NCBI RefSeq assembly: GCF_050279675.1
Contig: NZ_JBNNUK010000002.1
Location: 1-64,000 of the forward strand
Origin: Viridibacillus sp050279675
Lineage (GTDB): Bacteria > Bacillota > Bacilli > Bacillales_A > Planococcaceae
Length of the DNA stretch: 64,000 bases
Reading direction: 5' to 3'
In this document: one piece after another, positions 25,815 through 35,259 of the stretch
Layout of the letters: every line of letters starts with the position of its first letter
How positions within the stretch are numbered: position 1 is the stretch's first letter
The notes under the pieces: generated by a model
Seen by the model: only the letters and a program-made list of their open reading frames with translations
The model's database searches: none
Told to the model about the DNA's origin: nothing
Translations under genes and position numbers: made by a program

Positions 25815-27389
25815 ATGAAACCAATAAAAAGAACTGAAGCTACTCGCGATTTTCATCAAGCGAAATGGAATGAACCTATTATTTTTGAACTTCATCAAGA
25901 GGGAGAAAAAGGTGTTGAAGTACCACTAGCAAATGAAGAAGTGGTATCAACGGTTGGTGACGGTGTTTCTACTATTCCTGCATCTATGTATAGAAAAAAT
26001 AGACCGAATATTCCAGAAATTGGTCAAGCACGTGTACTTCGCCATTACTTACGACTGTCTCAAGAAACACTGGGATCAGATTTTAATGTAGAAATCGGCC
26101 AAGGTACATGTACGATGAAATATATCCCGAAAATAAATGAATTATTAATTAGAAATCCCAAGATGATGGACCTTCACCCACTTCAAGAAGAGAGCACTGT
26201 ACAAGGGATGTTAGAAATTATTCATAATTTAGATTTGTGTATGCGTGAAATTTCAGGGATGGGTGCTTTTTCATTCCAGCCAAGTGGCGGAACACAGGCA
26301 TTATTTGCGATGGCTTCAATCGTTAGAAAATATCATGAAACACGTGGTGAAGGAGCTCAACGTGACGAAATCATCACAACTATATTCTCGCATCCATCAC
26401 AAGCAGCAACGGCTGTTGTGAAAGGATATAAAGTGATTACATTACATCCAGATGAAAATGGATTCCCAGATATTGAGAAATTAAAAGAAGTGGTTTCTGA
26501 AAGAACGGCTGGGTTTGTTGTAGCAAATCCTGAAGATACTGGAATCTTTAATTCTAAAATTAAAGAGTTTACAAAGATTGTGCATGAAGCGGGTGGAATT
26601 TGTTATTACGATCAAGCAAATGCAAATGGCTTATTAGGTATTACAAGAGCAAAAGAAGCGGGCTTTGATATGTGTTTCTTTAATCTTCATAAAACATTCG
26701 CTGCACCTCATATGTGTGGGGGGCCTGCAACAGGAGCTCTAGGGGTTACTGAAGCATTAAAAGAATATTTACCAGGTCCAATTGTTGAATATGATGGAGA
26801 AAAATATTCATTAAATAATAATTTACAACACTCAATTGGCAAAGTACGTGCATTTCATGGCGTAGCCCAAACAATCTTAAGATCTTATGCATGGATACGC
26901 GCATTAGGTCCAGATGGATTACGAGAAGTAGCCCAAACGGCAGTATTAAATAATAACTACTTATACCATAAAGTACAAAAAATTCGTGGTGCAAGTGCCC
27001 CTTACGTTAAAGGTCAACGATTAGAACAAGTTCGATATAGTTGGGAACAAATGGCTAGTGAAACAGGTATTACTACAGAAGATGTACAAAGAAGGATGAC
27101 TGATTTCGGTCTACATTACTGGACTAGTCACCACCCGTATATTGTTCCACAACCATTTACACTAGAACCAACTGAATCCTATTCAAAAACAGATTTAGAT
27201 GAATACATTAATGCGCTTCAGCAAATTTCAAATGAGGCATATAACAATCCTGAAATTGTAAAAAATGCCCCTTACAATAGTACAATTCATCAACTAGTTG
27301 AAGAAGATTATTTAGATAATCCTGAGAAATGGTGTATTACTTGGAGGATGTATCAAAAGAAAGTATTAAAACCAGAACTTATTAAGTAA
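25815..27389 (+). CDS. GcvPB-like PLP-enzyme subunit, divergent paralogue
   Basis: 524 residues, slightly longer than GcvPB (about 490). The PLP Lys is kept in FNLHKTF (about residue 293), as is TCTMKYIPKINE. Active-site stretches have changed: the usual SAHGTNPAS is SHPSQAATA, GANLNA is QANANG, and the Gly-rich PHGGGGPG after the Lys motif is PHMCGGPATG. The cofactor is therefore likely bound normally while substrate contacts differ. The ATG at 25815 follows AAGGAG by 8 bases. It forms the second half of a presumed heteromer with the preceding gene, and no lipoate carrier gene is present in the cluster. Confidence 0.85.
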   Translation: MKPIKRTEATRDFHQAKWNEPIIFELHQEGEKGVEVPLANEEVVSTVGDGVSTIPASMYRKNRPNIPEIGQARVLRHYLRLSQETLGSDFNVEIGQGTCTMKYIPKINELLIRNPKMMDLHPLQEESTVQGMLEIIHNLDLCMREISGMGAFSFQPSGGTQALFAMASIVRKYHETRGEGAQRDEIITTIFSHPSQAATAVVKGYKVITLHPDENGFPDIEKLKEVVSERTAGFVVANPEDTGIFNSKIKEFTKIVHEAGGICYYDQANANGLLGITRAKEAGFDMCFFNLHKTFAAPHMCGGPATGALGVTEALKEYLPGPIVEYDGEKYSLNNNLQHSIGKVRAFHGVAQTILRSYAWIRALGPDGLREVAQTAVLNNNYLYHKVQKIRGASAPYVKGQRLEQVRYSWEQMASETGITTEDVQRRMTDFGLHYWTSHHPYIVPQPFTLEPTESYSKTDLDEYINALQQISNEAYNNPEIVKNAPYNSTIHQLVEEDYLDNPEKWCITWRMYQKKVLKPELIK

Positions 27390-27394
27390 AAGGA

Positions 27395-27428
27395 AAGGCA
27401 ATCAATTGAGAAGAATTGATTGCCTTTG
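27395..27428 (+). terminator. Stem-loop between the GcvP-like genes and the ABC importer
   Basis: A 14-bp perfect stem (27395-27408 with 27415-27428, 6-base loop) is followed by GTTCCC with no T run. It is better read as an attenuating or RNA-stabilising hairpin than as a full terminator. A weak promoter-like pair (TTGAAA at 27453, TAATGT at 27475) follows. Confidence 0.5.
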
Positions 27429-27522
27429 TTCCCTAGAAAAAGAATAAAAGTTTGAAAAAATTAAGTCTTTTGAATAATGTCAAGCTAATTTATATTCAAA
27501 AAAAAATAAGGGGCGGATGAAA

Positions 27523-28347
27523 ATGAAGAAGAATAAAAATGCTTTATTATCTCTTTTTGTTGGATTAATAGTTATTTTTGTGTTAAGTGCTTGTAACAGT
27601 AATGCTTCAAACAATTCTAAAGGAAACGAAAAGACTGATAATAATAAAGTGAAGATGGATCTTGTAAATGAGGGGAAATTGACTTTCGCAATGAGTGGCC
27701 TTTTAAAACCGCTAAACTATAAAGAAAACGAAAAACTAGTAGGGTTTGATGTTGAAATTGGCACTGAGATTGCAAAACGAATTGGATTAGAGGCTAATCC
27801 AGTAACAAACCCATGGGAAACGATTATACAAGGGTTAAAAGGAAAAAAATATGATGCGATTATTGGCAGTATGACAGCTACAGAAGACCGCTCTAAACAA
27901 GTAGATTTCTCAGATCCTTACTACACTTCTGGAGCACAAGTATTTGTAGCAGAGGGGAATAATGAGATAAAGGCTAAAGAGAATTTAAAGGATAAAACAA
28001 TTGGTGTAATGCAAGCGAGTACTTATACAGATGATGCAAAAAAATATACAACAAAAATTAAGAACTTTCCAAGTGATATATATGCATTGCAAGATTTGCC
28101 TCCAGGTCGTGTAGATGCAGTAATTACAGACCGTATTGTAGGCGTTTCTGCAATTAAGGAATCAGGTTTGAAAATTAAACCAATCGATGATGTGATCAAA
28201 ACTGAAGAAATTGCAGTTGCGATAAATAAAGGAAATCCAGAGTTATTAAAAGCAATTAATGAGGCAATAGCATCTATGGTTGAAGATGGAACATATGAAA
28301 AAATCAGCACAAAGTGGTTTGGAGTAAATCTTCTTGATAAAAAATAG
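27523..28347 (+). CDS. Amino acid ABC transporter substrate-binding lipoprotein
   Basis: 274 residues, family-3 solute-binding protein for polar amino acids. The signal peptide ends in lipobox LSAC. Landmarks are GKLTFAMSGLLKPLNY near the mature start, LVGFDVEIGTEIAKRIG, the ligand-gripping KYDAIIGSMTATEDRSKQVDFSDPYY region and VDAVITDR. The first of these usually reads Y.P; here it is LLKPLNY. The ATG at 27523 has AAGGGG 9 bases upstream. It serves the permease and ATPase that follow. Which amino acid it binds is unknown, but it should be the substrate of the sigma-54 operon. Confidence 0.9.
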   Translation: MKKNKNALLSLFVGLIVIFVLSACNSNASNNSKGNEKTDNNKVKMDLVNEGKLTFAMSGLLKPLNYKENEKLVGFDVEIGTEIAKRIGLEANPVTNPWETIIQGLKGKKYDAIIGSMTATEDRSKQVDFSDPYYTSGAQVFVAEGNNEIKAKENLKDKTIGVMQASTYTDDAKKYTTKIKNFPSDIYALQDLPPGRVDAVITDRIVGVSAIKESGLKIKPIDDVIKTEEIAVAINKGNPELLKAINEAIASMVEDGTYEKISTKWFGVNLLDKK

Positions 28348-28392
28348 AGTTTAAATTTAATAGTATAGGATTTAGAAAGGAGGAGATTGTTA

Positions 28393-29091
28393 GTGAACTT
28401 CTTATCCAATATTGCTTCTATATTTCAAACGCATGGAATTGAATTTTTAAAAGCGACATTAATAACAGTAGAACTTACCTTTGTATCACTAATAATAGCT
28501 ACTATAATTGGTTTAGTATTTGCATTTTTTAAAGTCTCAAATATTAAAATACTAGGAAAAATTGCAGATATATATATATTCTTAATTCGTGGAATGCCGT
28601 TAATTGTTCAATTAATGTTCTTATACTATGGTATTTCAAGTGTTTTTGTATTATCAGATTTTACGGCAGGAGCTTTAGCATTAGGGATACACTCAGGAGC
28701 TTATATAGCTGAAATTTTCCGTGGTTCTATCCAATCTATTGACCGTGGACAGGTGGAGGCAGCTCGCTCATTAGGTATGCCATATATGTTGGGAATGCGA
28801 CGTATTATACTTCCTCAAGCTTTCAAAAGAGCTATTCCAGCGCTTGGAAATCAATTTATCATTGGTTTGAAGGATTCATCGTTGGTGGCTTATATTGCAG
28901 TTTCCGAACTATTTAATCATGCCCTATCTGCCCAAGCGGCTAACTATATGCCGTTTGAAACGTATTTTGTAGTCGGTATTTATTATTTAATCTTAGTTCT
29001 AATCTTCACACTTCTATTCAATAAACTGGAGAAAAAATTAGATGTTGGAGGGAGAGAGAAGAAAAATGATAAAACTGAAAAATTTGCGTAA
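28393..29091 (+). CDS. Amino acid ABC transporter permease (HisMQ type)
   Basis: 232 residues with about five membrane segments. Family marks are FLKATLITVELTFVSLI, FLIRGMPLIVQLMFLYYG and the EAA loop VEAARSLGMPYMLGMRRIILPQA. Only one permease gene is present, so a homodimer is expected. The GTG at 28393 is chosen because the strong GAAAGGAGGAG site ends 7 bases before it; a TTG two codons earlier abuts that site. The 3' end overlaps the ATPase gene by 26 bases. Confidence 0.9.
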   Translation: MNFLSNIASIFQTHGIEFLKATLITVELTFVSLIIATIIGLVFAFFKVSNIKILGKIADIYIFLIRGMPLIVQLMFLYYGISSVFVLSDFTAGALALGIHSGAYIAEIFRGSIQSIDRGQVEAARSLGMPYMLGMRRIILPQAFKRAIPALGNQFIIGLKDSSLVAYIAVSELFNHALSAQAANYMPFETYFVVGIYYLILVLIFTLLFNKLEKKLDVGGREKKNDKTEKFA

Positions 29092-29788
29092 ATCATTCGG
29101 TGATTTAGAAGTGCTAAAAGATATTACTTTAGAAATACAGAAGTCAGAAGTTGTTGTATTAATTGGTGCAAGTGGTTCAGGGAAAAGTACTCTCCTTAGA
29201 TGTCTGAATTTTCTTGAAATTAATAATGGTGGGCAAATAGAGATTAACGGAAAATTAATTGATGCTGGAAAAGAGAATCTAAATAAAGTTCGTGAAAATA
29301 TGGGAATGGTATTTCAACATTTTAATTTGTTTCCTCATTTATCGATTTTACAAAATGTTATAGAAGCACCTGTTCATGTGAAAAAACAAAGTAAGGAAGA
29401 CGCTACAAGAAAGGCAAAGGAACTTTTACAAAAAGTAGGTTTAGCAGATAAAGCAAACTTTTATCCTGATCAATTGTCTGGTGGTCAAAAACAGAGAGTC
29501 GCGATAGCAAGGGCCCTTGCTATGGAACCTGAAGTAATGTTATTTGATGAACCGACATCTGCTCTAGACCCAGAGTTAGTAGGAGAAGTTTTAGAAACGA
29601 TGAAAAATCTAGCGAGGGAAGGAATGACAATGGTTATAGTAACCCATGAAATGGGATTTGCTAGGGAAGTAGCTGATCGTGTCATCATGTTAGCTGATGG
29701 GAAAATAATTGAAGAAGGACCTCCGTCTGAATTTTTCAAAAATCCAAAAGAAGAAAAAACAATCCGTTTTTTACAGCAGGTTTTATAA
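29066..29788 (+). CDS. Amino acid ABC transporter ATPase (GlnQ type)
   Basis: 240 residues, standard GlnQ/HisP length. Walker A GASGSGKST, VFQHFNLFPHLS, signature LSGGQKQRVAIARALAM, Walker B VMLFDEPTSALDPE and the switch His in VIVTHEMGFAREVADR are all intact. GGAGGGAGAG upstream supports the ATG at 29066. It energises uptake by the preceding lipoprotein and permease. Confidence 0.92.
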   Translation: MIKLKNLRKSFGDLEVLKDITLEIQKSEVVVLIGASGSGKSTLLRCLNFLEINNGGQIEINGKLIDAGKENLNKVRENMGMVFQHFNLFPHLSILQNVIEAPVHVKKQSKEDATRKAKELLQKVGLADKANFYPDQLSGGQKQRVAIARALAMEPEVMLFDEPTSALDPELVGEVLETMKNLAREGMTMVIVTHEMGFAREVADRVIMLADGKIIEEGPPSEFFKNPKEEKTIRFLQQVL

Positions 29789-29835
29789 AGGCAATTAATC
29801 AGTGTTCAGAGTTTATTTTAGAGGAGTGTATTTAT

Positions 29836-31509
29836 ATGTTGACTTGTTATGATGATGTTTTAAAAGTAACGGATGAATTAGTTGGCGTAGAAAGTATCGT
29901 AAATACTAAGGGTGAGATTGAAGTAGCTAAGAGATTATATGATTTAATCTTCTTACAAAGTTATTTTAAAAGTAACCCATCCCATGTATTCATGTCACGT
30001 ACAGAAGATGATAAAGTCGAACGGTACAATGTCTTTGCTTTTGTCAAAGGTACAAAGGCAAAATCAAATAAGACGATTATTTTAATGGGGCATACCGATA
30101 CAGTAGGAATTGATGATTTTAGTCATTTGAAAGATAAAGCATGTTCACCAAGTGAATTAAAGAAAGCGCTTGCAAATGAGAAGCTTCCGGAATTAGTGAA
30201 AGAACATTTACTATCAGATGAATGGCATTTTGGACGTGGAGTTTTGGATATGAAGAGCGGAGTTGCAAGCCATTTCTACTTATTAAAGTATTACTCAGAA
30301 CATCCTGAAGAGCTTATTGGTAATCTTGTATTCTTCGCAGAATGTGACGAAGAAGATAGTTCTCATGGTGTTTTATCTGGTCTGAAGGATTTAAAACGAT
30401 TAAAGGAAGAACATCTTTTTGATTATCAAGCATTAATTAATTCAGATTTTGTTGCCCCTCGCTACGAAGGTGACCCTAATCGATATATCTATAAAGGAAC
30501 AGTCGGAAAGTTATTACCTTCTTTTTTTATCACTGGTGCTGAAACACATGCAGGATCTAGTTTTGAAGGATTAGATCCAAATTATATTGCGGCGGAGTTA
30601 ACGAGACAGATTAGTTATAATCCCGATTTATGCGATCAATCATTCGGTGAAACCCCTATGCCACCAGTTTCGTTGAAACAAACTGATTTTAAATCAACTT
30701 ACACGATACAAACAGCATTATCAGCATACGTTTACTATAATTTTTTTATCCAATCATGGTCACCTAAAGAGGTACTTTCTTTGTTAAAAGAACAAGCGGA
30801 AATGGCCTTTGATAACGGGATTAATACAATGAAGGAAAGACATCGAAAATATTGTGAAATAAGTGGGCAACCGTATTCAGAATTACCGTGGATAACTAGA
30901 GTAATTGTGTATGAAGATATGCAAAAAACGTTGGTGGAACTTTATGGAGATAGATACTTAGACCATATGAAGCAATTTAAAGAAAATCTACTATTAGATG
31001 AAACGTTGGATGTTCGGATGTTTTCCGCACGAGTGGTTGAAGAAGAATGGAATTGGATGAAGGATAAAAGTCCAGCAATCATTCTATTTTACTCTTCACT
31101 CTATTCCCCTCGTGTCGATTTGAGTGGGAAAAATGAAAAAGAGCAAAATTTGATAGAGGCATTGGACTATGCAATCGAAGTTGTGCAACCTCATTATTCA
31201 AAACCAATAGTAACACGCAACTATTTCCCCTATGTATGTGATATGAGCTGTGTTGCATTAAGTGATGGGGAAGATGATATAAAAGCAGTTATTGAAAATA
31301 ATCCGAGTTGGGGCACAAAGCATTATGTAAACTATGAGGCAATCCGTGAAATAAATGTTCCAACAATAAACATTGGCCCATATGGATACGATGCCCATAA
31401 TCGATATGAGCGTACGGAACTAGTTTACACGATGGAAGTAGTTCCTAATCTAACCAATCAAGTTATTAGAAAGTTATTAGGAATGGAAGTAGTTGAAGTA
31501 GAAAAGTAG
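29836..31509 (+). CDS. RocB-like M20-family hydrolase
   Basis: 557 residues, close to RocB of Bacillus (about 566), an M20-type protein encoded with arginine catabolic genes whose reaction is not established. Metal-binding motifs of the M20 fold can be seen: ILMGHTDTVG, FGRGVLDMKSGVA, FAECDEEDSS, and NIGPYGYDAHNRYER near the end. GAGGAG precedes the ATG. In this operon it probably hydrolyses an amide of the imported compound. Together with sigma-54 control this makes the cluster look like a relative of the roc regulon, without RocF, RocD or RocA here. Confidence 0.85.
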   Translation: MLTCYDDVLKVTDELVGVESIVNTKGEIEVAKRLYDLIFLQSYFKSNPSHVFMSRTEDDKVERYNVFAFVKGTKAKSNKTIILMGHTDTVGIDDFSHLKDKACSPSELKKALANEKLPELVKEHLLSDEWHFGRGVLDMKSGVASHFYLLKYYSEHPEELIGNLVFFAECDEEDSSHGVLSGLKDLKRLKEEHLFDYQALINSDFVAPRYEGDPNRYIYKGTVGKLLPSFFITGAETHAGSSFEGLDPNYIAAELTRQISYNPDLCDQSFGETPMPPVSLKQTDFKSTYTIQTALSAYVYYNFFIQSWSPKEVLSLLKEQAEMAFDNGINTMKERHRKYCEISGQPYSELPWITRVIVYEDMQKTLVELYGDRYLDHMKQFKENLLLDETLDVRMFSARVVEEEWNWMKDKSPAIILFYSSLYSPRVDLSGKNEKEQNLIEALDYAIEVVQPHYSKPIVTRNYFPYVCDMSCVALSDGEDDIKAVIENNPSWGTKHYVNYEAIREINVPTINIGPYGYDAHNRYERTELVYTMEVVPNLTNQVIRKLLGMEVVEVEK

Positions 31510-31568
31510 AAAGTGGATACGAATAGATAGTTTTATTAAAAAAATTTTTGCAAAGGGTGTGAAGTTTC

Positions 31569-32321
31569 GTGGGATTCGGAAGATATTCGGATAGTCTCCA
31601 AAATAAACGTGTTGTAGTGACAGGAGGCGCTAGTGGTATTGGTCTAGCCACATCGCTTCGATTTGCTGCAGAAGGATCAATTGTAACCATATTTGATAAC
31701 AAAGAAGAACAATTAAAAAAAACTTTAGAAGAACACTCTGCTATTAAATACGGGGTTTTAGCTGATGTTAGTAATCCTGATGAAGTGAAAGAAGCCTTTA
31801 AAGAAGTTGATGAGGTAATGGGTGGAATTGATATTTTAATATCAAATGCTGGAATTAGTATAAGAAGCAAATTTATAGATATCACTCCAGAACAATGGAA
31901 AAAAGTAATTGGTATTAATTTAGATGGAATTTTTTACACAGCACAAGAAGCAGCTAAAAGAATGTTGATTCAAGGTAGTGGGGTTATTTTAATGACAGCC
32001 TCTACAAATGGAATAACAGGCCATCCATATTACGCCGATTATAATGCATCAAAAGCTGGTGTAAACCTTTTAGCAAAAACAATGGCTTTAGAACTTGCGC
32101 CAACGATTCGTGTAAATACAGTATGTCCGGGTTATGTGTTAACAGCTATGCAAATCGCCGAGTATTCGCCTGAAATGTTAGAGCAGGTTAATGAAAATAT
32201 CCCACTTAAAAGACATGCGACTCCTGAAGAAATTGCAGGGGTTTATGCGTTCCTAGCTTCTGATGAGGGGGTATATATTACAGGTCAGAATATCCCTGTA
32301 GACGGAGGAGAACTAGCTTAA
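31569..32321 (+). CDS. Second SDR-family dehydrogenase
   Basis: 250 residues. VVVTGGASGIGLATSLRFA binds the dinucleotide, SNAGIS follows, catalytic Ser is in MTASTNG, YADYNASKAG holds Tyr and Lys, and CPGYVLTAM forms the lid. It is similar in plan to glucose/3-oxoacyl reductases but not to the first SDR of the operon in detail, so the two probably act on different steps. The start is a GTG with AAAGGG 11 bases upstream, which is somewhat far. It follows the RocB-like gene by 59 bases. Confidence 0.88.
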   Translation: MGFGRYSDSLQNKRVVVTGGASGIGLATSLRFAAEGSIVTIFDNKEEQLKKTLEEHSAIKYGVLADVSNPDEVKEAFKEVDEVMGGIDILISNAGISIRSKFIDITPEQWKKVIGINLDGIFYTAQEAAKRMLIQGSGVILMTASTNGITGHPYYADYNASKAGVNLLAKTMALELAPTIRVNTVCPGYVLTAMQIAEYSPEMLEQVNENIPLKRHATPEEIAGVYAFLASDEGVYITGQNIPVDGGELA

Positions 32322-32464
32322 CAACATCATTTTTTGTTTACTTTATTTTCGCTTAATTCAAATACTCTATCAAATTTATGTAATAGAACTTAGATTATTA
32401 AGTAAATTGAATAACAGACTATTAATAAGGCGTTTTAAGAGTAATTGTAAAAGGGGTGTTGATT

Positions 32465-33862
32465 ATGGAAATGCAAACTGAGAAAAAGGGCAGGTTCAAA
32501 GTTCCTCATGTATATGTCATTTTGTTTTCTGTCATTATAATTGGAGCTATTTGTACTTACATTATACCAGCTGGAGAATTTGATCGTATCGAACAAGATG
32601 GTAGAACGATTGTGGTACCTGGAAGTTATCATGAAATACCAGAAAATCGAACGACAATTTTAAATGTATTTGAGTCGATTCATAAAGGGATGATTGCCAC
32701 TGCCCCGCTAATTTTTTATATATTTATAGTAGGTGGAGCATTTGGAATATTGAGAGCTACAGGGGCTATTGAAGGTGCAGTTCATAGCATGGCGAAAAAA
32801 ATTGCTGGCAGAGAGCAGCTCTTAATCCCAGTATTAATGACTTTCTTTGCATTATCTGGTGCGATGTTAGGGTTAGCAGAGGAGACTATTCCCTATATAA
32901 CTATTCTAATCCCGTTAGCAGTTCTTATTGGGTTTGACTCAATGGTTGGTACAGCAATCGTACTACTAGGAACTTCTGCAGGCTTTACGGCTGCTTTTAT
33001 GAATCCATTTACGGTTGGTATAGCCCAAGGAATCGCAGAATTACCCATTTTCTCAGGTATGTATTTAAGAATCATCTTCTTTGTCATTTTCTTAACGGTT
33101 AGTATTTGGTATGTCATGCGATATGCAAATAAAATAAAAAAGAACCCAAATGCAAGTGTTATGTTCGGTGAAAAAAATGCACTCATAGATAGTTCGGATT
33201 CAAACCAAACATTTCCTTTTACTACACGGCACAAACTCGCTTTTTTTGTATTATTAGGGACGTTAGTAGGGCTAGCTGTGGGTGTCATTAAATTTGAGTG
33301 GGGATTAACACAAATGACCGGACTATTTTTGATAATGGGTATACTCATTGGTCTTGTCTCAAAAATGAATTTTAGTAGTATGGCAGAGTCGTTTATTAAA
33401 GGTTGTGAGGTTTTAATAATGGGTGCGTTAGTTGTTGGTATTGCGAATGCAATTCTAATTATTTTAAGAGAAGGTCTTATAATGGATACGATTTTATATG
33501 GCCTTGCTTCTGCTGTAGACTCATTACCACCGCAACTAGCTGCAATTGGTATGTATATAGTGCAATGTTTAGTGAATTATATTGTTCCATCGGGTAGTGG
33601 CCAAGCCGCTTTAACGATGCCAATAATGGTCCCATTATCTGATTTATTAGGTGTTACGCGTCAAACAGCAGTATTAGCTTTCCAATTCGGTGATGGTATT
33701 TCAAATATTTTCACACCTACTTCTGGTTATTTTATGGCTGGTTTAGCATTAGGAGGTATTTCGTGGATTAAATGGGTGAAGTGGATTTGGCCTTTGATCG
33801 CTATTCATTATGTTCTCGGTGCTATTTTTGTGACCATTGCTCAATTAATCAATTATCAATAA
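32465..33862 (+). CDS. YfcC-family carrier (DcuC/ArcD-like superfamily)
   Basis: 465 residues with about twelve membrane segments. The start has the hallmark CTYIIPAGEFDRI, then GSYHEIPENR, and the body has LGLAEETIPYITILIPLAVL, AFMNPFTVGIAQGIAELP and VNYIVPSGSGQAALTMPI. YfcC proteins are membrane carriers for amino acids, dipeptides or carboxylates; the exact substrate is seldom known. The ATG at 32465 is preferred because AAGGGG is spaced 8 bases from it. It may export a product or import a second form of the substrate handled by the hydrolase encoded next. Confidence 0.85.
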   Translation: MEMQTEKKGRFKVPHVYVILFSVIIIGAICTYIIPAGEFDRIEQDGRTIVVPGSYHEIPENRTTILNVFESIHKGMIATAPLIFYIFIVGGAFGILRATGAIEGAVHSMAKKIAGREQLLIPVLMTFFALSGAMLGLAEETIPYITILIPLAVLIGFDSMVGTAIVLLGTSAGFTAAFMNPFTVGIAQGIAELPIFSGMYLRIIFFVIFLTVSIWYVMRYANKIKKNPNASVMFGEKNALIDSSDSNQTFPFTTRHKLAFFVLLGTLVGLAVGVIKFEWGLTQMTGLFLIMGILIGLVSKMNFSSMAESFIKGCEVLIMGALVVGIANAILIILREGLIMDTILYGLASAVDSLPPQLAAIGMYIVQCLVNYIVPSGSGQAALTMPIMVPLSDLLGVTRQTAVLAFQFGDGISNIFTPTSGYFMAGLALGGISWIKWVKWIWPLIAIHYVLGAIFVTIAQLINYQ

Positions 33863-33889
33863 ACAGAGAATACAGTAGGAGGTGTCATA

Positions 33890-35077
33890 TTGAATATATC
33901 TAATTTATATCAAATCATGGTTGACTACCGTAGACATTTTCATCAATATCCAGAAGTATCTTACGATGAGTTCAATACTAGAAAATATATTATTAAAGAA
34001 TTAGAGAATTTAGGATTAAAACCTTTCACATTCTCAGGGAAAGATGTTGCTATTGAAATAGCCGGGCAACAACCAGGTAAGACTGTTATCATAAGAGCTG
34101 ATATGGATGCTCTGCCCGTATTAGAAGAAACGGGCTTACCCTTCTCTTCAAAAATAGATGGAGTAATGCATGCTTGCGGACATGATGGACATATGGCAAT
34201 TTTATTAGGATTGATTCATTACTTTAAAGAACATCCTGATAAAATCGAAGGAAAAATACGATTTCTATTTCAACACGCCGAAGAAGATGTTCCAGCAGGT
34301 GCTATTGAAGTCGTTAAAAGTGGTGGTTTAAAAGATGCAGACGCAATTTTTGGATTTCATTTATGGGAACCGTTAGAGTTAGGTAAAATAGGCGTTCGTA
34401 GTGGCCCGACAATGGCAGGGTGTGATAAATTCACACTCACTATATTTGGTAATGGAGGACATGGATCTATGCCAAATGAAACTGTGGACCCGACCATTAT
34501 TGCTGCTCAGTTTATTACACAGATACAGACTATTGTTAGCAGGTCATTACATCCTCTTGAACAAGCAGTTATTAGTATTGGAGAATTAAAATCTGGAACT
34601 AACTATAATGTCATTCCAGATACAGCTTATATAGCGGGAACTGTGCGACAATTCGGAAAAGAAATTGCTGAGAAAATCCATAATCGGATGGATAAAATAA
34701 TTAGTGGATTATGTGAATCATTCGGTGGGAAATATCAATTGGAGTATTTACATGGGGATCCTACATTGGTGAATGATGAACAACTATATAAAATGGTGAA
34801 GAAAAATGCAATTCAATTATTTAGTGAAAAAAGAGTAGAAGAGATTAATCCGATACTTGGAAGTGAGGATTTTTCTAATTATACAGAAGTCATTCCAGGT
34901 ATGTATACTTATATTGGCATCGGCAAGCCAGGGGAAACGTTTGGTCATCATCATCCAAAATTTGATATCGACGAGTCAATGCTAGTTCCCGCAGCTACAT
35001 TGATTTCACAATCTGTTATCCATTTTTTAAAGGGTGAAGAAAAATCAATTAACCGATATCAAGCTAACAATATTTAG
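33890..35077 (+). CDS. M20-family amidohydrolase (N-acyl amino acid hydrolase type)
   Basis: 395 residues, matching the HipO/YxeP/AmaA group. Signatures: DYRRHFHQYPEVSYDE, RADMDALPVLEETGLPF, HACGHDGHMAILLG (metal-binding His and Asp), FLFQHAEEDVPAGA with catalytic Glu, FHLW, and GHHHPKFDIDE. Such enzymes release the free amino acid from N-acyl or aromatic amides in the cytoplasm. The TTG start follows AGGAGGT with a 6-base gap. Position after the YfcC-type carrier suggests it processes that carrier's cargo. Confidence 0.9.
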   Translation: MNISNLYQIMVDYRRHFHQYPEVSYDEFNTRKYIIKELENLGLKPFTFSGKDVAIEIAGQQPGKTVIIRADMDALPVLEETGLPFSSKIDGVMHACGHDGHMAILLGLIHYFKEHPDKIEGKIRFLFQHAEEDVPAGAIEVVKSGGLKDADAIFGFHLWEPLELGKIGVRSGPTMAGCDKFTLTIFGNGGHGSMPNETVDPTIIAAQFITQIQTIVSRSLHPLEQAVISIGELKSGTNYNVIPDTAYIAGTVRQFGKEIAEKIHNRMDKIISGLCESFGGKYQLEYLHGDPTLVNDEQLYKMVKKNAIQLFSEKRVEEINPILGSEDFSNYTEVIPGMYTYIGIGKPGETFGHHHPKFDIDESMLVPAATLISQSVIHFLKGEEKSINRYQANNI

Positions 35078-35259
35078 AAATATCTTAATAAACATGATAA
35101 TATTCTAATAAAGAAGTATTCATTATAAAAAAATCGTTTCCAGTACAATCTTGAAAAACTATAAGTGGTTAAATGATTCAAAATTGATTATCTAGAAATA
35201 GATGCATTAAGTGTTAAATTTTAACGATATATGTAATTGTTAGTATAAGGGGGAGGGAA

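Noticed and set aside
24402..27389. Annotation of the GcvP-like pair as the housekeeping glycine cleavage system
   Set aside because: No gcvT or gcvH is near, active-site motifs differ, and control is by sigma-54. Housekeeping gcv operons usually run gcvT-gcvPA-gcvPB.
27395..27428. Riboswitch between the GcvPB-like gene and the importer, for example a glycine riboswitch
   Set aside because: The 34-base hairpin is far too short, and none of the conserved glycine-aptamer cores is present.
32893..33348. 151-codon minus-strand frame inside the YfcC-type gene
   Set aside because: It is antisense to a well recognised membrane protein and has no start signals.
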